From contig JAKEFB010000142.1 in assembly GCA_022616275.1 (NCBI GenBank), forward strand, positions 1 to 64,000: DNA of 64,000 nucleotides, written 5' to 3'. This document shows, one piece after another, positions 1 to 8,381 of the stretch (its first letter is position 1; every line of letters begins with the position of its first letter). Position numbers and translations under genes: made by a program. Origin of the DNA: Chloroflexota bacterium (GTDB taxonomy: Bacteria > Chloroflexota > Anaerolineae > Promineifilales > Promineifilaceae). Under the pieces are notes generated by a model. The model worked only from the letters and a program-made list of their open reading frames with translations, was not told the origin of the DNA and ran no database searches.

Positions 1-957
1 CCGGCCGGCCCTATTGAAGTGGCCGCGGCGGAAAGTGTAGAACCGGCCGGAGAGCCGGCCGCCGGCACCCCTGAGCCAACGTTAGCCCCCGCGCCAACCG
101 GGACAGCGAAGCCTCCCGGCCCGGCCGCGCCCGGCGAGCTGGTCGAATACGCCGGCTATTCCTTCGCCGTTATTACCCTGGAAGACCCCACCCGCCCTTC
201 TGAATCGTACCGCTACACGGAAGGTATGCGGCTGGTGGGCGTCGAGATTATCGTCGGCAACGTCTCCGGCGAGGTTGTCACGATCAACCCGTTGAACGCC
301 ACGCTGGTGGATGCCGAGGGGGTCGCCTATCCAACGGAGCTGGCGGCGCGGGAGGGCCAACTGATCTTGATTGACTTAGGGCCTGGCGAGCGGGTGCGTG
401 GGTGGGTGGCCTTCAAAATCCCCGATGGCTCGGTCCCGGAGAGTATCCAGTACCAAATCACCGCTGTTCCTGGGATCGTTTTGCAGTCGAGGTTGGAAGC
501 AGTGAACGGCCAGTTTGCGGCCGATGCCATCCCACCCCTGACAGCCTCCGGCGACGGCAGGCCGGGCGTGACAGCCAGCCTGGGGGAAGTGGTGGAAGTG
601 GAAGGCTACTCGCTGGTGGCCGAGGCGGTGGAGGACCCGGCCAGAGCTGTTGAGCTGTACTGGCCTCGCTATGGCCAGCGTTTGGTGGCCGTGCAGATCG
701 CCGTCGGCAACGTCTCCGGTCCCGCGATTATCGTCACTCCCCTCAACGCCCGGCTGGTAGACGGCGACGGCTTTATCTACGTCATCGCCCTGGGCGCCGG
801 CCGCAACGAGCAGTTAGAGCAGGTCGAGCTTAGCCCCGGCCAGAGTGTGAGCGGCTGGGTGGCGTTTGAGATACCAGAAGACGCCACCCTCGCCAGCCTC
901 AAGTACATCGTGTCGAGCCGACCGCTGGTTGTCTTGCGCTCCGGGCTGGCCGATTAA
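1..957 (+). CDS. Two-repeat DUF4352-like extracellular protein, 5' partial
   Basis: The reading frame is open to the left window edge, so the N-terminus is missing; a GTG at 19 is only the first possible start inside the window. A Pro/Ala/Thr-rich linker (about the first 40 residues) is followed by two similar domains of about 110 residues, each with a GYS motif near its start, the shared string VGNVSG, then PLNA.LVD, and a closing GWVAF.IP motif. This is the pattern of DUF4352/telokin-like beta-sandwich domains found on secreted or membrane-anchored proteins. The missing part probably carries a signal peptide or lipobox. A small membrane protein gene follows after 28 bases. The domain assignment is by motif pattern; the ligand is unknown. 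Confidence 0.7.
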   Translation, partial: PAGPIEVAAAESVEPAGEPAAGTPEPTLAPAPTGTAKPPGPAAPGELVEYAGYSFAVITLEDPTRPSESYRYTEGMRLVGVEIIVGNVSGEVVTINPLNATLVDAEGVAYPTELAAREGQLILIDLGPGERVRGWVAFKIPDGSVPESIQYQITAVPGIVLQSRLEAVNGQFAADAIPPLTASGDGRPGVTASLGEVVEVEGYSLVAEAVEDPARAVELYWPRYGQRLVAVQIAVGNVSGPAIIVTPLNARLVDGDGFIYVIALGAGRNEQLEQVELSPGQSVSGWVAFEIPEDATLASLKYIVSSRPLVVLRSGLAD

Positions 958-985
958 GGTTTCCCCGGTTAGTAGGGAGGTTTTC

Positions 986-1144
986 ATGAAGGAAAAGCTT
1001 ACATTTTCCGACGGCCTTTATTTCGGTTGCGGCTTTTGGACGGCCGGTTTTATCTTTACAGTGGTTATCTCTATTCTGGGTATTCTGGCCAGCCTGTTCC
1101 TTGGCGGCTTTTTGACAGCTTTGGGGGCTGCTTTAGGGGGATGA
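986..1144 (+). CDS. Small single-pass membrane protein (52 aa)
   Basis: The ATG is preceded by a good ribosome binding site, AGGGAGG at 974-980, with five bases between. The product has a short charged N-terminus (MKEKLTF) and then an almost unbroken hydrophobic stretch from about residue 18 to 50, so it is a membrane peptide. It lies 28 bases after the DUF4352-like gene and is probably cotranscribed with it. A longer in-frame start upstream would overlap the previous gene and has no such binding site. Its function is not recognisable; it could be a small partner of the upstream protein. Confidence 0.6.
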   Translation: MKEKLTFSDGLYFGCGFWTAGFIFTVVISILGILASLFLGGFLTALGAALGG

Positions 1145-1151
1145 AGAAGAT

Positions 1152-1250
1152 AGGAACACAGAGACCGGCAATCAAAGATTGCTTGGAGGAGACACAGAGA
1201 CCGGCAATTAAGGATTGCGGCAATCAAGGATTGCTTAGAGAGAACACAAA
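1152..1250 (+). repeat. Intergenic mosaic repeat with three hairpin cores
   Basis: Three imperfect copies of a 15-base inverted repeat (GCAATC, three-base loop, GATTGC) lie at 1168-1182, 1204-1218 and 1220-1234. They are separated by purine-rich stutters of ACACAGAGA type, the same word seen on the other strand at 14127-14185. Spacing is irregular, so this is not CRISPR. It fills the gap between two convergent genes. Confidence 0.75.
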
Positions 1251-1267
1251 GCTGATCGCTGAAAGCT

Positions 1268-2965
1268 TTATGACGTCTGTGGCGTGTGGTCTTCGAGCGT
1301 CACGGTGAAGGGGCCGACGTTGATCGTAGTGGCGTCTTTCCAGGGGATGGGGACGTGGGCCGGCAGGCGCTGCTCGTTGAGGAACGTGCCGTTGGTGCTG
1401 CGCAGGTCCACGATTTCCGGGCCGGCCTCGCCCAGTTGGATCCGGCAGTGGTGCTTGGAGACGTGGGGGTGGTCCAGGACCATGTCGCAATCGGCCGCCC
1501 GGCCGATGACCAGCGCTCTGTCGGGCGCCAGCGGCAGGCGGGTGGGGATGGCCTCGACGCAGGACAGGAAATGGTAAAAGTGGATTTTGGTCGTTGGGGC
1601 GCGCGGCGGGGCTCCCTCGGCCGGGGGCGAGGGCAGGGCGTTGACCTCTTTGTCCGTCCTCAGGGCCAGGGTGAACGGCCCCAGGCGTACTTCCACCCCC
1701 GGCGGCCATTCGTGGAAAATGTTAGGCTTCAGCTTTTCGTCGTTGAGGATCGTGCCGTTGGTGCTACCCAGGTCGCGAATCAGCACCCGCCCTTCTTCGA
1801 TGACAATCTCGCAATGCTTCTTGGAGATGTACCGATCCGGCCGGTCCAGGACAATGCTGGACGACGCCAGCCGGCCGACCTGGACCGGGGCTGAACTCAG
1901 CGGGTACATCTTGTCCTCCCACTCCTCCTGGTAAGCCACCTGGATGTAAAAGGGAGCAATCGGCGCTTCGCCGGAGGTGGCCGCCGGCGTGGAGGGCTCT
2001 TCTTCCTCCGCCACTGTCTTCTCCAGATGCACCCTGGGCAGCTTGCCTTCCTGGGTGATCCGTCTTTGCAGCCTGGAAGTGACCGGCCCGCCATCGGCCG
2101 ATTTACTAAGGATGGTAATCAGCTCTTGCAGCGCGTCTACCACCTCGGCCGCCGAGCCAATGCGCCGGCTAACGTCGGGGATCAGCATCCGCCGGATGAG
2201 GATGTCGAGCGGGAGGGGAATGGCCGAGTTGAGCGCCCGGGGGGCAATCAACTTGCCGCTGGCATGGAACTTGGCTGCGTCAAAGAGGCCGCGGATGGGG
2301 TACGGCCGCTGGCCGGTGACCGCTTCATAGAGCATTACCCCCAGGGCGTAGATGTCGGTCCGGCCGTCTACGTCCTCGCCCCGGCACTGCTCCGGCGACA
2401 TGTAGGCCGGCGTGCCCACGCTGATGCCCTCCTGGGTCTCCAGGATGCTGTTTTGGACCAACTTGACCAGGCCAAAGTCGGTCACTACTGCCCGGTACGG
2501 CCGGTTGGGCCGGATGCTGTGAGTGAGCAGGATGTTGTCCGGCTTCAGGTCGCGGTGGAGGACGCCCTGGGCGTGGGAGTAGATCAGCACGTCGGCAATC
2601 TGCCAGAAAATCTGGGCTGCGTCCCACAAAGGCAGGCCGTCGCGGTGCTCAATGATGAGCTGGCGCAGGCTCGGCCCGTCAATGTAGTCCATCATCAGGT
2701 AGAAGCTGTCCCCAAAACGGCCGAAGTTGATGACGTCCACGATATTGGGGTGCTCCAGGCGGGCGGCCGTGCGCGCCTCCTGCAAAAAGCGCTCGTAAAA
2801 GCCCGGTTGGTTGGCCAGCTCCGGCCGCATCACTTTGACCGCCGCGTAGCGCTGCAGATCCGGGTGGTAGGCACGGTAAACCAACCCCATGCCGCCCCGG
2901 CCGATGACGTCCTGGATCTCAAAATTGTTGATGACCTGGCCAATCAACTGTTCCGCTAGGCTCAT
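1268..2965 (-). CDS. Ser/Thr protein kinase with two C-terminal FHA domains
   Basis: This 565-residue protein is a Hanks-type kinase. Its catalytic domain covers about residues 15-280, with the Gly loop GRGGMG, the VKVM lysine, HRDLKPDN catalytic loop, DFGLVK and TPAYMSPEQ. Two FHA domains follow, at roughly 365-450 and 480-560, each with the GR..S, SK.H and STNGT signatures, so it should both phosphorylate partners and bind phosphothreonine, perhaps its own. No transmembrane segment is seen, so it is probably cytosolic. The start was set at the ATG just before SLAEQLIG because the 28 residues possible upstream do not resemble kinase N-termini. The gene is convergent with the small membrane gene and stands alone. 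Confidence 0.93.
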   Translation of the reverse strand: MSLAEQLIGQVINNFEIQDVIGRGGMGLVYRAYHPDLQRYAAVKVMRPELANQPGFYERFLQEARTAARLEHPNIVDVINFGRFGDSFYLMMDYIDGPSLRQLIIEHRDGLPLWDAAQIFWQIADVLIYSHAQGVLHRDLKPDNILLTHSIRPNRPYRAVVTDFGLVKLVQNSILETQEGISVGTPAYMSPEQCRGEDVDGRTDIYALGVMLYEAVTGQRPYPIRGLFDAAKFHASGKLIAPRALNSAIPLPLDILIRRMLIPDVSRRIGSAAEVVDALQELITILSKSADGGPVTSRLQRRITQEGKLPRVHLEKTVAEEEEPSTPAATSGEAPIAPFYIQVAYQEEWEDKMYPLSSAPVQVGRLASSSIVLDRPDRYISKKHCEIVIEEGRVLIRDLGSTNGTILNDEKLKPNIFHEWPPGVEVRLGPFTLALRTDKEVNALPSPPAEGAPPRAPTTKIHFYHFLSCVEAIPTRLPLAPDRALVIGRAADCDMVLDHPHVSKHHCRIQLGEAGPEIVDLRSTNGTFLNEQRLPAHVPIPWKDATTINVGPFTVTLEDHTPQTS

Positions 2966-3061
2966 AGGACACCAGTATACACCGGCCGGTGTCCCTAAGA
3001 AAGTAAAATGGGTTTCACCTAAACCAACGAAATGGCGCTGTGCAGGCAAGGGGGCGTGGAT

Positions 3062-3129
3062 GGATTTTGGATTTTAGATTTTAGACTTCGTCCTGACGGA
3101 CATCAGTCCGAAGGATTTTAGATTTGGGG
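3062..3129. repeat. Mosaic repeat, 34-base core flanked by ATTTTAG/ATTTTGG stutters
   Basis: ATTTTGG and ATTTTAG units surround a core at 3084-3117 that can fold into a cloverleaf-like set of nested hairpins. The core matches the reverse complement of 11124-11157 at 30 of 34 positions. The repeat supplies the last codons and the stop of the aconitase X gene (stop at 3118-3120 on the minus strand). Confidence 0.85.
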
Positions 3130-4923
3130 TACTGTAGCTCGTTCCAAAACGCGAATGGTAACTACGCCACCCTGTCGTCTCAATTCAACCAGATCGCCGT
3201 TAGCGACGCCCTGGGTTACGTCGGCGTCAAAGGCGTAGGCGTAGGGGATGCCTTCCAATGAGCAGGCGGGGGCGCTTTGCTGGTCTATCTCGGTGTTGAC
3301 GATGGCCAGCGGGGCTACGCCCCGGTAATACAGCTCCAGCAAGACGTAGGGAGCGACGGTAGAGCCGCTGCCCCTGGGAAAAATGGCGATCTTGCCGGCC
3401 ATGCTCTGGCCGTCGGCCGGGTGGCCTGGCTCTTCGACCACGCCCGTTTCCCGATTGACAAAACCCAGCAGCGTAATCGGCGTGCCGGTGACAAACGCCT
3501 CGCCGGTGACGGTGAACTTTTCCTGGGAGGGCAGGCCGCGGCCGGTGGCGGAGAAGAGTGTAGGGGTGTAGGGGTGTGGAGGTGTGGGGGGTTGCAAGTT
3601 TGCAAGTTTGCGAGTTTGCGAGTTTGCGAGTTTGCGAGTGAGCGGGTGAGTGGGTGACCTGCCACTTGCCACTTGCCATTCGCCGGTGGCGACGGCCAGG
3701 CAGCCGGCCAGGGGCATGACCGAGGCGGGGATGTTGTTCAGGCCGGACTTGAGGTAATGCTCGGCTTTCATCGAGTTGGTTAGAATGTGGTGGACCCAGC
3801 GTTGATCGTAGGGGACGACTTCCGGGCAGGTGTTCTCCAGCAGCAACGCCCCACTCTCCCGGATAATAGCCGCCAGGCCGGTGTGCTCGGCAATGGCCTT
3901 GTTGGCTGAAGCGGTAAAGATCCACAGCGGCGGCCGGCCGGCCGGGTCGCCGGGTACGGCCGTCACCTGTTTGCCGCGCAGCAGCCCGGCCACTGCCCGC
4001 AGCTCGCCGACCGACGCCTGGGGGCAGCCGATGACGACGAGCGAGACCGGGGCGCGCGGCCGGAGTTCGTCATAGCGGCGGCGCAATTCCGCTTCCGTAA
4101 AATGGAGCGTGGCCTGGAAGGGAGCCGGTTCCGGCGCTTCGCCCAGCCCATCAATGTACAGCAGCGGCGAGCCGTAGTTGGCCGCCGCGGCCGTCAACGC
4201 CTTGCGTTGTTCGTGGTTCAAGTTAACCGGCAGGCCACGGATGAACGGAATGGGACCATAGAGCAGCCGCCAGCCTGGTTGCCGCTGCTTGCCGATCCAG
4301 TCGCCCAGAATGGAAAAGTCGGCCGGGTCGGAGAGGGCGCAGGAGACGATCACCTCCAGGTTGGGCCGGCGGGCGGCCGGTTCCAGCAGGCCATACTTTG
4401 GCGTATAGCCGGTGAGGGCGCAGGCCAGAGCTGACAGCCCAGATTCGCGGTTGGTGGCCAGGCCACAGTAGGAGTTGCCGAAGCAAATGGCGTTGGACTC
4501 GGCCCAGGCGGCCACTCCCTGGGTCACGACCCCCTCCCACTCGTAAGGCACGCACGATTGAGTCGGCCGGACGCCCAGCCGGGTGTACAGCGCCACGATT
4601 TCCTCGCTCTCTTCCCGGAAGCCGGGCACGGTAATGCGCATGGCTTCAAACTGGGCCAGGTCGCAGCCGGCCGCGTTCAGCGTCGTGGGCACGGCCACCC
4701 GGGCCTGGGGGTCGCCGGCCAGCCGGGCCAGGAACTGGCGTAGCCCCAGCCCGCCGGTCAGCGGCGACACCCCTGACAGGTGGGCGCTCTGGATAGGGAT
4801 CAACTCGCTGGCCCCGGCGGCCGCGGCCATGTCTACCACCAGCCGCATCGCCATTTGCCGGGCTACCCCCTGCTCCCCCGCTAGCAACGCCCGTTGTTCC
4901 TCGTTCAACTGAATTGCGTTCAT
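3118..4923 (-). CDS. Aconitase X, large and small subunits fused (DUF521-DUF126)
   Basis: Residues 1 to about 410 match the aconitase X catalytic (DUF521) subunit, and residues about 460-601 match the swivelling small subunit (DUF126), with a GSGST motif after IFPRG. Aconitase X enzymes dehydrate either cis-3-hydroxyproline or, in archaea, mevalonate 5-phosphate. Large-then-small order resembles two type-II genes joined head to tail. The joining linker (about 412-458) is low-complexity, rich in Lys-Leu-Ala-Asn and Pro-Thr, and is encoded by intergenic-type repeats at 3558-3679. The stop codon is also in a repeat. A UbiD-family gene 8 kb upstream on the same strand makes the archaeal mevalonate role worth testing; substrate is not decided by sequence. 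Confidence 0.87.
   Translation of the reverse strand: MNAIQLNEEQRALLAGEQGVARQMAMRLVVDMAAAAGASELIPIQSAHLSGVSPLTGGLGLRQFLARLAGDPQARVAVPTTLNAAGCDLAQFEAMRITVPGFREESEEIVALYTRLGVRPTQSCVPYEWEGVVTQGVAAWAESNAICFGNSYCGLATNRESGLSALACALTGYTPKYGLLEPAARRPNLEVIVSCALSDPADFSILGDWIGKQRQPGWRLLYGPIPFIRGLPVNLNHEQRKALTAAAANYGSPLLYIDGLGEAPEPAPFQATLHFTEAELRRRYDELRPRAPVSLVVIGCPQASVGELRAVAGLLRGKQVTAVPGDPAGRPPLWIFTASANKAIAEHTGLAAIIRESGALLLENTCPEVVPYDQRWVHHILTNSMKAEHYLKSGLNNIPASVMPLAGCLAVATGEWQVASGRSPTHPLTRKLANSQTRKLANLQPPTPPHPYTPTLFSATGRGLPSQEKFTVTGEAFVTGTPITLLGFVNRETGVVEEPGHPADGQSMAGKIAIFPRGSGSTVAPYVLLELYYRGVAPLAIVNTEIDQQSAPACSLEGIPYAYAFDADVTQGVANGDLVELRRQGGVVTIRVLERATVPQI
3558..3679. repeat. Stuttered repeat inside the aconitase X gene
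   Basis: Three repeat words run in series: GTGTAGGG units, then about six GCAAGTTTG/GCGAGTTTG units, then GAGTGAG and ACTTGCC units. Identical words fill the gap at 56563-56690. Here they are translated in frame as the linker between the two aconitase X domains. Confidence 0.85.
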
Positions 4924-5028
4924 TAAAAACTAACCTTTGCCCGCACTTCGGCCCTGCCAAAGTCTGCGCCTTTGAGTCAAATTGTAATAATCAAAATTCG
5001 CGTTAATTTGCGTTAATTCGGTGCTCTT

Positions 5029-6315
5029 TTACTGCAACCAGTTCATCAACAACACGTACATCACGCTGGAAACCAGGCAGGCCACGACCATCACCGGCAG
5101 GCCATGCCGCGCCCACATCACCGCCGTAATCGGCCGGCGCGTCCGCTCCGACAGGGACACGACGACGACGTTGGCCGTTGAGCCGATAATTGTGCCGTTG
5201 CCGCCGAAGCCGGCCCCAAAGACCAGCGCCCACCATAGTGGCCCGGCGTCAATGCCGGCCGCCCCCAGCCCTTCAATAACAGGAATAAGCGCGATAGTGA
5301 TAGGAATGTTATCCACCACGGCCGAAAGAATGGCCACCACCCAGATGAGGCCGACGCCCAGGAGGGTGGGATTGGCGCTGCCGGCGCGGGCTACCATCTC
5401 CGCCACTCCCTCCAGCGCCCCGGCCGCCTCCAGGCCGCCGACCATGACAAAAAGGGCCATGAAGAAGATCAGCACGTTCCATTCCAGCCGCTCGAAAACC
5501 TGGTGCATATCCGGCCGGATCCACAGCAGGGCTACCGCCGCCGCCGTCAGGGCAATCAACGCCGGGCTGACGTGCAGCAGGTGATGGATGAAGAACAGGG
5601 CTACCGCACCCCCCAGGACCACTAAGCCCTTGTTGGCCGTGACCGGATCGTCCAGCGCCAGTTTCGGGTTCAGACCCTGAATAGCCTTGGCGTTGGTCGG
5701 GATGCGGCGCAGTTCGACCCGGAACAGGTAGAGGAGCAGGCCAAGCACCACCAGCCAGACCACCACCACCACCGGCAAGGAATTGCGCAGGAAGTCGCCA
5801 AAGGAGAGATTGGCGGCCGAGCCGATCAGCACATTAGGCGGATCGCCAACCAACGTACCCACCCCCCCGGTGTTCGATAGTAGGGCCTCGGCCATGAGAA
5901 AAGGGATCGGGTTAATGCCCAGGATTTCGCTGATGAGGATCGTCACCGGGGCGATGAGGACGACAGTGGTGACGTTGTCCAGGAACATAGATAGCACGGT
6001 CGTCACTGTGCCCAGGAAGACAAAGAGCAGCACCGGCCGGCCGCCGGACAATTGCCCGGCCAGGGTGGCCAGGTATTGGAAAAAGCCGGTCGGCTGCAGC
6101 AGGGAGACGAGGACCATCATGCCCAATAGAAGGCCCAGGGTATGGAAGTCAATGGCCGCAATGGCCCGGTCTTCGTTGTAAAAGCCCAGCGCCAGCCCGG
6201 CAATGACCATCGCCGCGGCGCCGGCGACGGCGGTAATCGTACGGTGGAGTTTTTCGGAAAAGATAATAGCCAGGGAAGCGAGGAAAATGAAACTGGAAAC
6301 GACGATAGCGGTCAT
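5029..6315 (-). CDS. NhaD/ArsB-type ion transporter (SLC13 superfamily)
   Basis: The 428-residue product has about eleven hydrophobic helices. Internal signatures are typical of the ion-transporter superfamily that includes NhaD Na+/H+ antiporters, ArsB and P-protein: a re-entrant segment with FLDNVTTVVLIAP near residue 112, then NTGGVGTLVGDPPN near 150, and GNGTIIGS in the C-terminal half. The transported ion is not evident; antiport of Na+ or export of an oxyanion are both possible. It overlaps the upstream CBS gene by four bases (ATGA), so the two are translationally coupled and the CBS protein may gate or regulate it. Neighbouring antiporters favour a cation role. Confidence 0.85.
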   Translation of the reverse strand: MTAIVVSSFIFLASLAIIFSEKLHRTITAVAGAAAMVIAGLALGFYNEDRAIAAIDFHTLGLLLGMMVLVSLLQPTGFFQYLATLAGQLSGGRPVLLFVFLGTVTTVLSMFLDNVTTVVLIAPVTILISEILGINPIPFLMAEALLSNTGGVGTLVGDPPNVLIGSAANLSFGDFLRNSLPVVVVVWLVVLGLLLYLFRVELRRIPTNAKAIQGLNPKLALDDPVTANKGLVVLGGAVALFFIHHLLHVSPALIALTAAAVALLWIRPDMHQVFERLEWNVLIFFMALFVMVGGLEAAGALEGVAEMVARAGSANPTLLGVGLIWVVAILSAVVDNIPITIALIPVIEGLGAAGIDAGPLWWALVFGAGFGGNGTIIGSTANVVVVSLSERTRRPITAVMWARHGLPVMVVACLVSSVMYVLLMNWLQ

Positions 6316-6788
6316 GTGGGTTTGTCTCCGGCCGTATTGGTGCGCCAGCTTGCCAGCAGCGCTGAACCGATGTCCACCCGTGACACCAACCCGACGAGCT
6401 GGTCCTGGTCGTTGACAATCGGCATGTCCAACAATTGGTGCTTGTGCATAATGGCAAAGGCTCGCACCAGCCCGCTAGAGCTTTTCACGGTAATGGGCGG
6501 CTCCATGACGGCCGTCACCGGCTGAGCCATCAGTTCCGGCGACGGCTGCTGCTCTTCCAATACCCCGAAATCACCCACAAAGTCAAAATCGTCAATTAAC
6601 TGCACAAAAACGGGCATCACCAGGTCAATCAGGTCCCGCAAATTTAATACACCGACCAGCCGGCCGGCCGGATCCACCACTGGCAACATACCAATCTTCT
6701 GGCTGGCAAACCGGGCCGCGGCCTGGCCCACCGTGGCCGACGACGAAATAGAAATCACATTCCGTTTCATAACCTGGCTAACGTTCAT
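6312..6788 (-). CDS. CBS-domain pair protein
   Basis: This 158-residue protein consists of two CBS motifs, at about residues 1-60 (VMKRNVISIS, then MLPVVDPAGRLVGVLNLRD) and about 95-150 (PITVKSSSGL, then LLDMPIVNDQDQLVGLVSRVD), separated by a short acidic linker. CBS pairs bind adenine nucleotides and act as regulatory modules. AAGGA lies seven bases before the ATG. Its last bases overlap the start of the NhaD/ArsB-type transporter gene, which suggests it senses energy state for that transporter. The regulatory role is an inference from context. Confidence 0.88.
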   Translation of the reverse strand: MNVSQVMKRNVISISSSATVGQAAARFASQKIGMLPVVDPAGRLVGVLNLRDLIDLVMPVFVQLIDDFDFVGDFGVLEEQQPSPELMAQPVTAVMEPPITVKSSSGLVRAFAIMHKHQLLDMPIVNDQDQLVGLVSRVDIGSALLASWRTNTAGDKPT

Positions 6789-6867
6789 CTTTTTATCCTT
6801 CTACTAGCGGCTCAGGCTGGTCTCCGGCCGCCAGGGCATTTACTAAATTACCCAATTACCCAATAAC

Positions 6868-7827
6868 CTATACCGGCCCGCTCATTCTGGGCACACCCTC
6901 TTCCAACCGGCCGCTGCTTTCCCACCAGGCCCGAATCCGGCCGCCGACGGGCCGGCCGACCATCTTTTCCACCTCGGCCACCACGTCCCACAGGGCGACA
7001 AAGTCCACGCCGGTCCCCAGCCCCAGCTTGAAAGCCAGGAAAACCAGGTCCTCGGTGGCCAGGTTGCCGGCCGCGCCGGGGGCAAAGGGGCAGCCGCCCA
7101 ACCCAGCCACGCTGGAATCGTGAATACGCACCCCAGCCTGGATAGCGGCCGTGGTGTTGGCCAGCCCCATCGCCTGGGTGTCGTGCAGGTGGACGGCCAG
7201 CCTGGCCATGTCCAGCCGCCGGCCCAGCGCCTCCATCAGCCGGCCAACCTCTAACGGGCTGGCGTGGCCGATGGTATCGGAAATGGCCATTTCTTCCACG
7301 CCTGTCTCCCACAGTTTTTCGGCGTAGGCTATCACTTTCTCTGGCCGGATCGGGCCTTCAAAGGGGCAGACCCAGGCCGTGCTGATGTAAGCTCGCGTCC
7401 AGACGCCGTCTCGCCTGGCCCATTCGGCCAGCTTGCCGGCCATCTCCAGCGCCTGTTGGGTAGACATGCCGGTGTTGGCCTGGCTGAAGGATTCGCTGAC
7501 GGCCGCGCCAATGGCTATCGCCCGGCAACCGGCGGCCAAGGCCCGCTCGTAGCCCCGCTCGTTAAAGACCAGCCCGGTAAATTGCCGGGCGCCAGGTTCA
7601 TCAACCGCCGGGCCGTACTTGGCCAGCGCGTCACGCATTACCTCGCCGGCGTCGGCCATCTGGGGCACGGCCTTGGGGTTTACGAAGCTGGTCACTTCAA
7701 TGGATCGTAGACCGGCTTTCACCAGGCCGCCAACCAATCGTTTCTTGTCTTCAGTCGAGATAAGCGCCGCCTCGTTTTGCAGCCCATCGCGCGGCCCAAC
7801 TTCGTAAACCTTAAGGTACTCCGGCAT
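6868..7827 (-). CDS. mvaB: Hydroxymethylglutaryl-CoA lyase
   Basis: The enzyme cleaves 3-hydroxy-3-methylglutaryl-CoA to acetyl-CoA and acetoacetate in leucine degradation. The N-terminal EVGPRDGLQNE motif, the HLHDTQAMGLAN metal-binding histidines and the active-site loop GLGGCPFAPGAAGN with its cysteine are all present. Length (319 residues) fits the family. The chosen start begins MPEYLKVYEVGPRDG as in homologues; an upstream in-frame ATG lies inside a repeat and would add 23 unlikely residues. The stop abuts another repeat (TAATTGGG type). It sits between the CBS/transporter pair and the stress/antiporter block without an obvious pathway partner nearby, although a thiolase is encoded at 32.7 kb. 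Confidence 0.93.
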   Translation of the reverse strand: MPEYLKVYEVGPRDGLQNEAALISTEDKKRLVGGLVKAGLRSIEVTSFVNPKAVPQMADAGEVMRDALAKYGPAVDEPGARQFTGLVFNERGYERALAAGCRAIAIGAAVSESFSQANTGMSTQQALEMAGKLAEWARRDGVWTRAYISTAWVCPFEGPIRPEKVIAYAEKLWETGVEEMAISDTIGHASPLEVGRLMEALGRRLDMARLAVHLHDTQAMGLANTTAAIQAGVRIHDSSVAGLGGCPFAPGAAGNLATEDLVFLAFKLGLGTGVDFVALWDVVAEVEKMVGRPVGGRIRAWWESSGRLEEGVPRMSGPV

Positions 7828-7880
7828 CACCAATCCAAAATTGTAGCTGTTCAGGCCGGTCTCCTGACCGCGCCTGGCGT

Positions 7881-7922
7881 GTAATCCAAAATCCAAAATC
7901 CAAAATTCAAAATCTAAAATCC
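7881..7922. repeat. AATCCAA-type stutter repeat
   Basis: Five to six tandem copies of a seven-base AATCCAA/AATTCAA unit lie between the HMG-CoA lyase and universal stress protein genes. The stop codon of the stress protein gene (7914-7916) is part of the repeat. The same word flanks cores at 3062-3129 and 61855-61922. Confidence 0.85.
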
Positions 7923-8381
7923 CATTTCCGCCGGGCGGACTACCTCGACCGGGATCCCGGCCTTTTCTCCAATGGCCCGGGCCAGTTGTTCGACGGCGTC
8001 GTCGCCGGAGAACGTCGAGGTGGCGCTACGCGATGCGCCGAGAAACAGGACCCCGGCCCCGCTGTCGCGCAGGAATTTGATAATTTCCTCGCCCACGGCT
8101 CCCTCGCGAACCACAACCTGGACGGGCACGTTTTCATCTTCCGCCCGCTTCTTGGCCATGCTCAACAGCGTCTTTCCCAGCCAGCTTAACTCGTGGCGAA
8201 CGGCCGGCTTCAGCCCGCCGTCGAAGTGGTCAAGCACGTTAAAGTCCACGACGTAAATGAAAATCAGCCGCCCGCCCGTTTCCTGGGCGCGCCGGATAGC
8301 TTTCTCCTGGGCTGCCCGGCTACCCTCGCCGCCCCGCGTGGCACAGACAATAACCTCCCGGCTCTCGTGCTTATCACTCAT
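7914..8381 (-). CDS. Universal stress protein (UspA-like)
   Basis: The 155-residue product begins with EVIVCATRGGEGS, the beta-alpha start of a UspA fold, and has the central VREGAVGEEIIKFL strand-helix and a GASRSATSTF segment where the usual ATP-binding GxxGxxxxxxxxxG loop would be. That loop is not canonical, so nucleotide binding is uncertain. The gene overlaps the end of the upstream antiporter gene by eight bases, indicating coupling. Such proteins often accompany or fuse to cation/proton antiporters, so it probably serves that block. Its final codon and stop come from a stutter repeat. Confidence 0.85.
   Translation of the reverse strand: MSDKHESREVIVCATRGGEGSRAAQEKAIRRAQETGGRLIFIYVVDFNVLDHFDGGLKPAVRHELSWLGKTLLSMAKKRAEDENVPVQVVVREGAVGEEIIKFLRDSGAGVLFLGASRSATSTFSGDDAVEQLARAIGEKAGIPVEVVRPAEMGF

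Noticed and set aside
1168-1234. Short repeats that might be a CRISPR array
   Set aside because: Units are 15-base hairpins with unequal, repeat-like spacing and no unique spacers or cas genes.
7828-7896. Earlier ATG for HMG-CoA lyase
   Set aside because: It lies in an AATCCAA repeat and homologues start at MPE before the EVGPRDG motif.
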